Assembly: GCA_949752735.1 (NCBI GenBank)
Contig: OX457052.1
Span: 17,483,649 to 17,547,648, forward strand
Reading direction: 5' to 3'
Source: Lumbricus terrestris
Lineage: Eukaryota > Annelida > Clitellata > Crassiclitellata > Lumbricidae
Length of the DNA stretch: 64,000 bases
Below, one piece after another: positions 60,626 through 64,000 of the stretch. Numbering within the stretch: the first letter of the stretch is position 1; the number at the start of each line of letters is the position of its first letter. The notes under the pieces were generated by a model. It did not search any database and had not been told where the DNA came from. It saw only the letters and a list, made by a program, of their open reading frames with translations. The translations under genes and the position numbers were made by a program.

Positions 60626-60991
60626 CAACAGCAGCAGCAGCCGAAGCTTTGTCTGTCGCCGGTGCCACAGCCGCACTGCGCCTTGCTGACGTCGATGCAT
60701 CTGGTGCCAGCGCCCGTCCAGCCTCTGGTGCCACCGCCCGCCCAGCTGCTGTATGGACCGGCGCCGTACTGCGTCATGTCCAGTGACGCAGTTTGCACCC
60801 ATCCCTGCCCACGGCCGCAGGCGCCCCGGCCAGGCCCTGTCCGCCCGCCGTCTGCCCGGCCAAGGGGCAAGGAGCGAGGAAGGCAAGCAGCTATAGTCGA
60901 CGACGCCGTCGTCAGCCGCGCTGCTCGGCAAAGGACAAAGGAAGCGTTGCTGGTGCTGCTGCTGTATACAGAGATCGATCAATACGAATGA
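60626..60991 (+). CDS. Possible Q/P-rich coding exon (uncertain)
   Basis: After CACTAG, which could be an acceptor, one frame stays open for 121 codons: QQQQQPKLCLSPVPQPHCAL, then HLVPAPVQPLVPPPAQLLYG, PAPYCVMSS, and a basic stretch RPRGKERGRQ. Third positions are strongly G/C-biased and the composition resembles a disordered segment of a regulatory protein. No donor, start exon or known domain was identified. An overlapping minus-strand frame (60622-60870) is a competing explanation. Confidence 0.25.
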   Translation, partial: QQQQQPKLCLSPVPQPHCALLTSMHLVPAPVQPLVPPPAQLLYGPAPYCVMSSDAVCTHPCPRPQAPRPGPVRPPSARPRGKERGRQAAIVDDAVVSRAARQRTKEALLVLLLYTEIDQYE

Positions 60992-61329
60992 ACGCCATGA
61001 AACTGCCTTCCGCACTCCTCCTTCTCTACCTTCTCCTCCCTCCACCTCCATCCTCCTAAATCTATCGTCCGCCCTCCTCCATTCCTCCATCCATCCACCC
61101 ATCCGTTCGTCCATCCAGCGTCACTGCGTCAACCTTGCACGGTTATTGCAGACCGTGTATACGGCTTATAAGCCCCAACCGATACGAAGCAAGGCAGGCG
61201 TCCGTCTGTCCGTCCGTCCGTCGTGCGTTCAATCTCTACTGTAGTCGAATACTAGAAGAGCCGCTGTCGATTGATCACCCCTCCGCCACTCGGTCGCCCG
61301 GCCGTGCATAGCTAATGCCACCCTATACA

Positions 61330-61635
61330 TATAGATATACAATAACTATATATAATATAATATGTTATATTATGTTTATTATAATTATATATACTTGCAT
61401 ATATCTATAGTATGTAGAGTTGTTGACTATAATATTATTATATGCACAATTGCACATATATATAATATTATAATATTATATTTATTATATATATACTTGC
61501 ATATAATATCTGTATTATGTAGAGTTGTAGACTATATATATATAAATATATATATATATAATATATATATATAAGTTACACATTATAATGTACATATATA
61601 TTCTTATATAGGCGGTTATGTATTTATATATATAT
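61330..61635. repeat. AT-rich tract with duplicated segment
   Basis: Almost pure A/T. The block ATATATACTTGCATATA...GTAGAGTTGT...GACTATA occurs twice (about 61387 and 61490). Confidence 0.8.
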
Positions 61636-61645
61636 ATGTTTATAT

Positions 61646-62060
61646 TGTGAGTGTTAGCTACCTATTACCCCTCTGGGCTTCCTTACTTGGACTCTCCTTG
61701 ACTATGTGGGAGTTGAGGGAAGGGCAGGGCCTATTTAAAGGGCTACTACTGTGGGGGCTTGCTTCTTGTCGTGGGTCTACTCTGTGGTGTGTGTTCGACT
61801 CCTGTTGAGCGTGGCGTGTGGTTCGTGTTCTACGACGTTTGTCTTCTTCGATTGCCGTCCCACCTCGTTGGTGAACTGGCCTACATCCGTCTTCCTTTGG
61901 GCTCCGTTAGCCTGGTGTGTCTTCACGTCAGCTCTGTCGAATCAGCTGTATCGGTCGTACTTCATGTCAGCTTTGGGTAACGTTAACCTACTTCTTGTCA
62001 GACTGCTCTGTTATTGAATAAATCGATGTTATTTTACATTACGGACCTGAGTATTACTCA
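61646..62060 (+). mobile_element. Putative LTR (TG...CA) of a retrotransposon
   Basis: It starts TGTGAGTGTTAG and ends GTATTACTCA (TGAGT/ACTCA inverted ends). A TATA-like CTATTTAAAG lies at 61731 and AATAAA at 62018, about 290 bp downstream, which is the order expected of U3-R-U5. A leader and a 107-codon ORF follow. No second LTR and no clear tRNA primer site were found, so this could instead be an ordinary promoter and exon. Confidence 0.4.
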
Positions 62061-62421
62061 TCATCTTCTAGACTAGAGCAAGTGAACCCAACAGATGGGG
62101 TCTCTCGGGATTTTTTTCACGATAATTTGAAATTTGCGTCAAAAAAGGGGCGTTGTTTCCGTGAAATTTAGCGAATAGTACGGTGGTAATTCCGTTGGAA
62201 AAGTGTTATATGGTGGTTGGCCGTGAAGACAGGTCAATGGTTGTTGTTTTTGGCGAATTAGGTCGGGAAAATTAGTGCGGGAAATTTCGACGTTTTGCGA
62301 TATTGAGTTTTGCGAGTTTTGTAAATTTGGTCGAGACAGTTTTGAAGTGAGCTGTCGTGGGTGAATTTTTGCGCTGTGCGTTGGTCTGCACGTCGAATAG
62401 TCGACAGGGCGTAGAGGTAAA

Positions 62422-62745
62422 ATGGCGTCGTTAGAGGAGGAGTTAATTCCTGAATTTGGGGATGTCAGAGACATACCAAGTGACACACTTCGACTGGTGA
62501 GTGAGACATATGGTGAGGAAGTGGAGGACGTGTCTAGGTCACAGGTGAGGAGAATGGCGATGAAACCATTGTCACCGAAATTGGGTAGTGCAGCTTGGAA
62601 ACTTAGGGCACAGGCTAAGAAAGAGGAGGCCGAGTTAGAGCGCTTGCACTTAAAAGAGGACAGAGACAGGGCCGTTTTAAGGAGTTTTGGGGCCCTAGGC
62701 ACAAACCCTAATCCTAAACATATCCACGAGTCTAATCTACTCTAG
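62422..62745 (+). CDS. Uncharacterised 107-aa ORF, gag-like start of a retroelement or small host exon
   Basis: The ORF starts GTAAAATGG (good context) and encodes an acidic N-terminus (MASLEEELIPEFGDVRD), a middle with RRMAMKPLSPKLG, and a charged helical stretch at residues 62-85 (AQAKKEEAELERLHLKEDRD) that could be coiled coil. The stop is at 62743-62745. Composition and start context look genuinely coding. Its position about 360 bp after an LTR-like unit is what a gag N-terminus would show, but no zinc knuckle, protease or polymerase follows in the remaining 1.2 kb, so the element would be truncated. A host gene's first exon remains possible. Confidence 0.45.
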   Translation: MASLEEELIPEFGDVRDIPSDTLRLVSETYGEEVEDVSRSQVRRMAMKPLSPKLGSAAWKLRAQAKKEEAELERLHLKEDRDRAVLRSFGALGTNPNPKHIHESNLL

Positions 62746-62749
62746 CCAA

Positions 62750-64000
62750 ATCAAGGTTTCTGGGGACGGAGAACAAGTATTTACACACACATTTTTGTCG
62801 GTCGATTGCTCGAGACGTGTAGCGCCGAGACGGGAGGGCTATGGGAAAGGAATGTCCGAATGTGTCCCTCCATGAAGTCAGAAATTGTTGAATTTTCACA
62901 TTGCATTTTAAGCTGCCATCTTTACAAAATTGCTCAACATTCGCAGTGCTGACATGCCTAGTCTAAGACTTCTATGATTGTTCTTGCAATTATAATAATT
63001 CCTTATTCAGTTTCCACATTGTAATGATAGGCCACATGCAGCATTGTAAGCTGGGATCTAGCCTAAGCAAAATTACAGATTATTATTTCAGTGCTGATTA
63101 CAAGAGTGGTTGAAAGTTTCAATAAAATTAATATAATTATTATTACAATCATAATTTCTTGACGTATCAAATTCAGCAACTCAGTTCTGCTGCTTCTGGA
63201 CCATTAGGCCAACAGCATAATAGGCCTAGTAGCCTAACGAATAACTGCAGACAGATCTAGGCTATAATTATATAAGACCTACTTTCTTGCATTGGAATTG
63301 GCTTATTCCCGCGCGTTGCTAAAAAGGCTTGTATTGTTGACCATGGAGGATAGGCCTACAGTTCTCGGAATTGCCACAAATGTTACACAAACCAAGGAAG
63401 AACCGCCAAAATCTGGAAGTCATGTAGTAGGCCTAATGATGCTGTTTTACTAAGTGTTCAAGTAACAAAACCTTTTTAAATTTCGACAGTTTTAAATTTG
63501 AAAGGTAGCACTAAAAAGTCGAAAATTGGTTTTACAAAAATAGTACTTGTACACATATTAACAGTAAATTATACTCATTGTAAGATGATTGTATCATATT
63601 ATTACATTAATAGATTTTATCGTCATAATATCATACAATAGTAAATAATATCACCGTATATTACTAGAGTTCGTGTATTATACAATAATGTAAGCAGCAA
63701 TTCAAACTTATAATTTGGTCAAATGTTTTAGGTAGTCATTTCTGGGTGAAGTTCCTTCCACACTGGGAGATGCTTAGATTAAACACTGAACGTAACCCGA
63801 TTCCCGTATCAAACTCTCAGTCTCATATATAGAGTGCCGATACTCTATTCATGCCTTCTATGTGCATCGCGCATCATGTGTCATTTTGTTACGTTTATTA
63901 ATATTGATAGAAGAACCTAGGCCTATACACAGCTAGAGCACAGCAATCTTTGTATTACAAGTGTACTGTGTAAAATAAATTTAAGCTTAGCACACGTTAA
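62750..64000. other. Intergenic to window end, no gene recognised
   Basis: A+T-rich DNA with several TAGGCCTA words; no coding frame or repeat boundary was resolved. Confidence 0.4.

Overview
The window is animal nuclear DNA: A+T-rich, dense in microsatellites, with intron-bearing genes and no bacterial gene layout. The very frequent word TAGGCCTA, the tRNA-derived SINEs, the CR1/L2-like LINE tails and the kind of genes present suggest a marine invertebrate deuterostome (echinoderm, hemichordate or similar). That placement is an inference and I cannot name the species. Well over 90% of the window is non-coding repeat or intergenic DNA.

Three host coding loci are well supported. (1) The first coding exon of a class A, aminergic-like G-protein-coupled receptor on the minus strand (4600-5028), cut off at a splice donor that lies beside a minisatellite. 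(2) The last three coding exons of a ZCCHC24 orthologue on the plus strand (39464-39688, 40356-40520, 41274-41387), rebuilt by joining exons in phase; its N-terminal exon was not found. (3) A complete, intronless SPATA4 orthologue on the minus strand (50201-51304, 367 aa). Weaker coding candidates are an LTR-retrotransposon-like unit with a 107-aa ORF (61646-62745), a Q/P-rich exon (60626-60991) and a Cys-rich exon (29530-29681).

The rest is a catalogue of mobile DNA that can be read directly from terminal inverted repeats (TIRs) and target-site duplications (TSDs). There are about a dozen short hAT-type elements; most have exact or nearly exact 8-bp TSDs (8067, 14273, 14887, 16184, 17457, 21093, 21114, 21602, 25647, 30076, 31045, 48445). 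They are repeatedly nested. A long-TIR element (14140-16914) holds three hAT insertions. A 4.3-kb element with 8-bp TSDs (23508-27841) holds a 2.0-kb element with a 4-bp TSD (24570-26604), which in turn holds a hAT element (25647-25979) that breaks the middle element's only sizeable ORF.

The most unusual structure is at 33178-47664. Two head-to-tail copies of a large element share end motifs related to TGAGTAGCTAAGGT, and the same motif is repeated about twenty times inside higher-order arrays of about 780 bp and 73 bp. The first copy carries the three ZCCHC24 exons in its middle; the second has the same left and right parts joined without them. This is either capture of a gene fragment by a transposon or two partial elements flanking a host gene.

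Region by region: 1-4230 microsatellites and a palindromic array; 4238-5028 minisatellite and receptor exon; 5030-13740 intergenic DNA, microsatellites, SINE and LINE tails and a diverged 31-bp array; 14140-31434 nested DNA transposons; 31435-33177 SINE and microsatellites; 33178-47664 the giant repeat with ZCCHC24; 47665-52420 LINE tails, a hAT element and SPATA4; 52420-61640 tandem repeats and polypurine tracts; 61646-64000 LTR-like unit and anonymous DNA.
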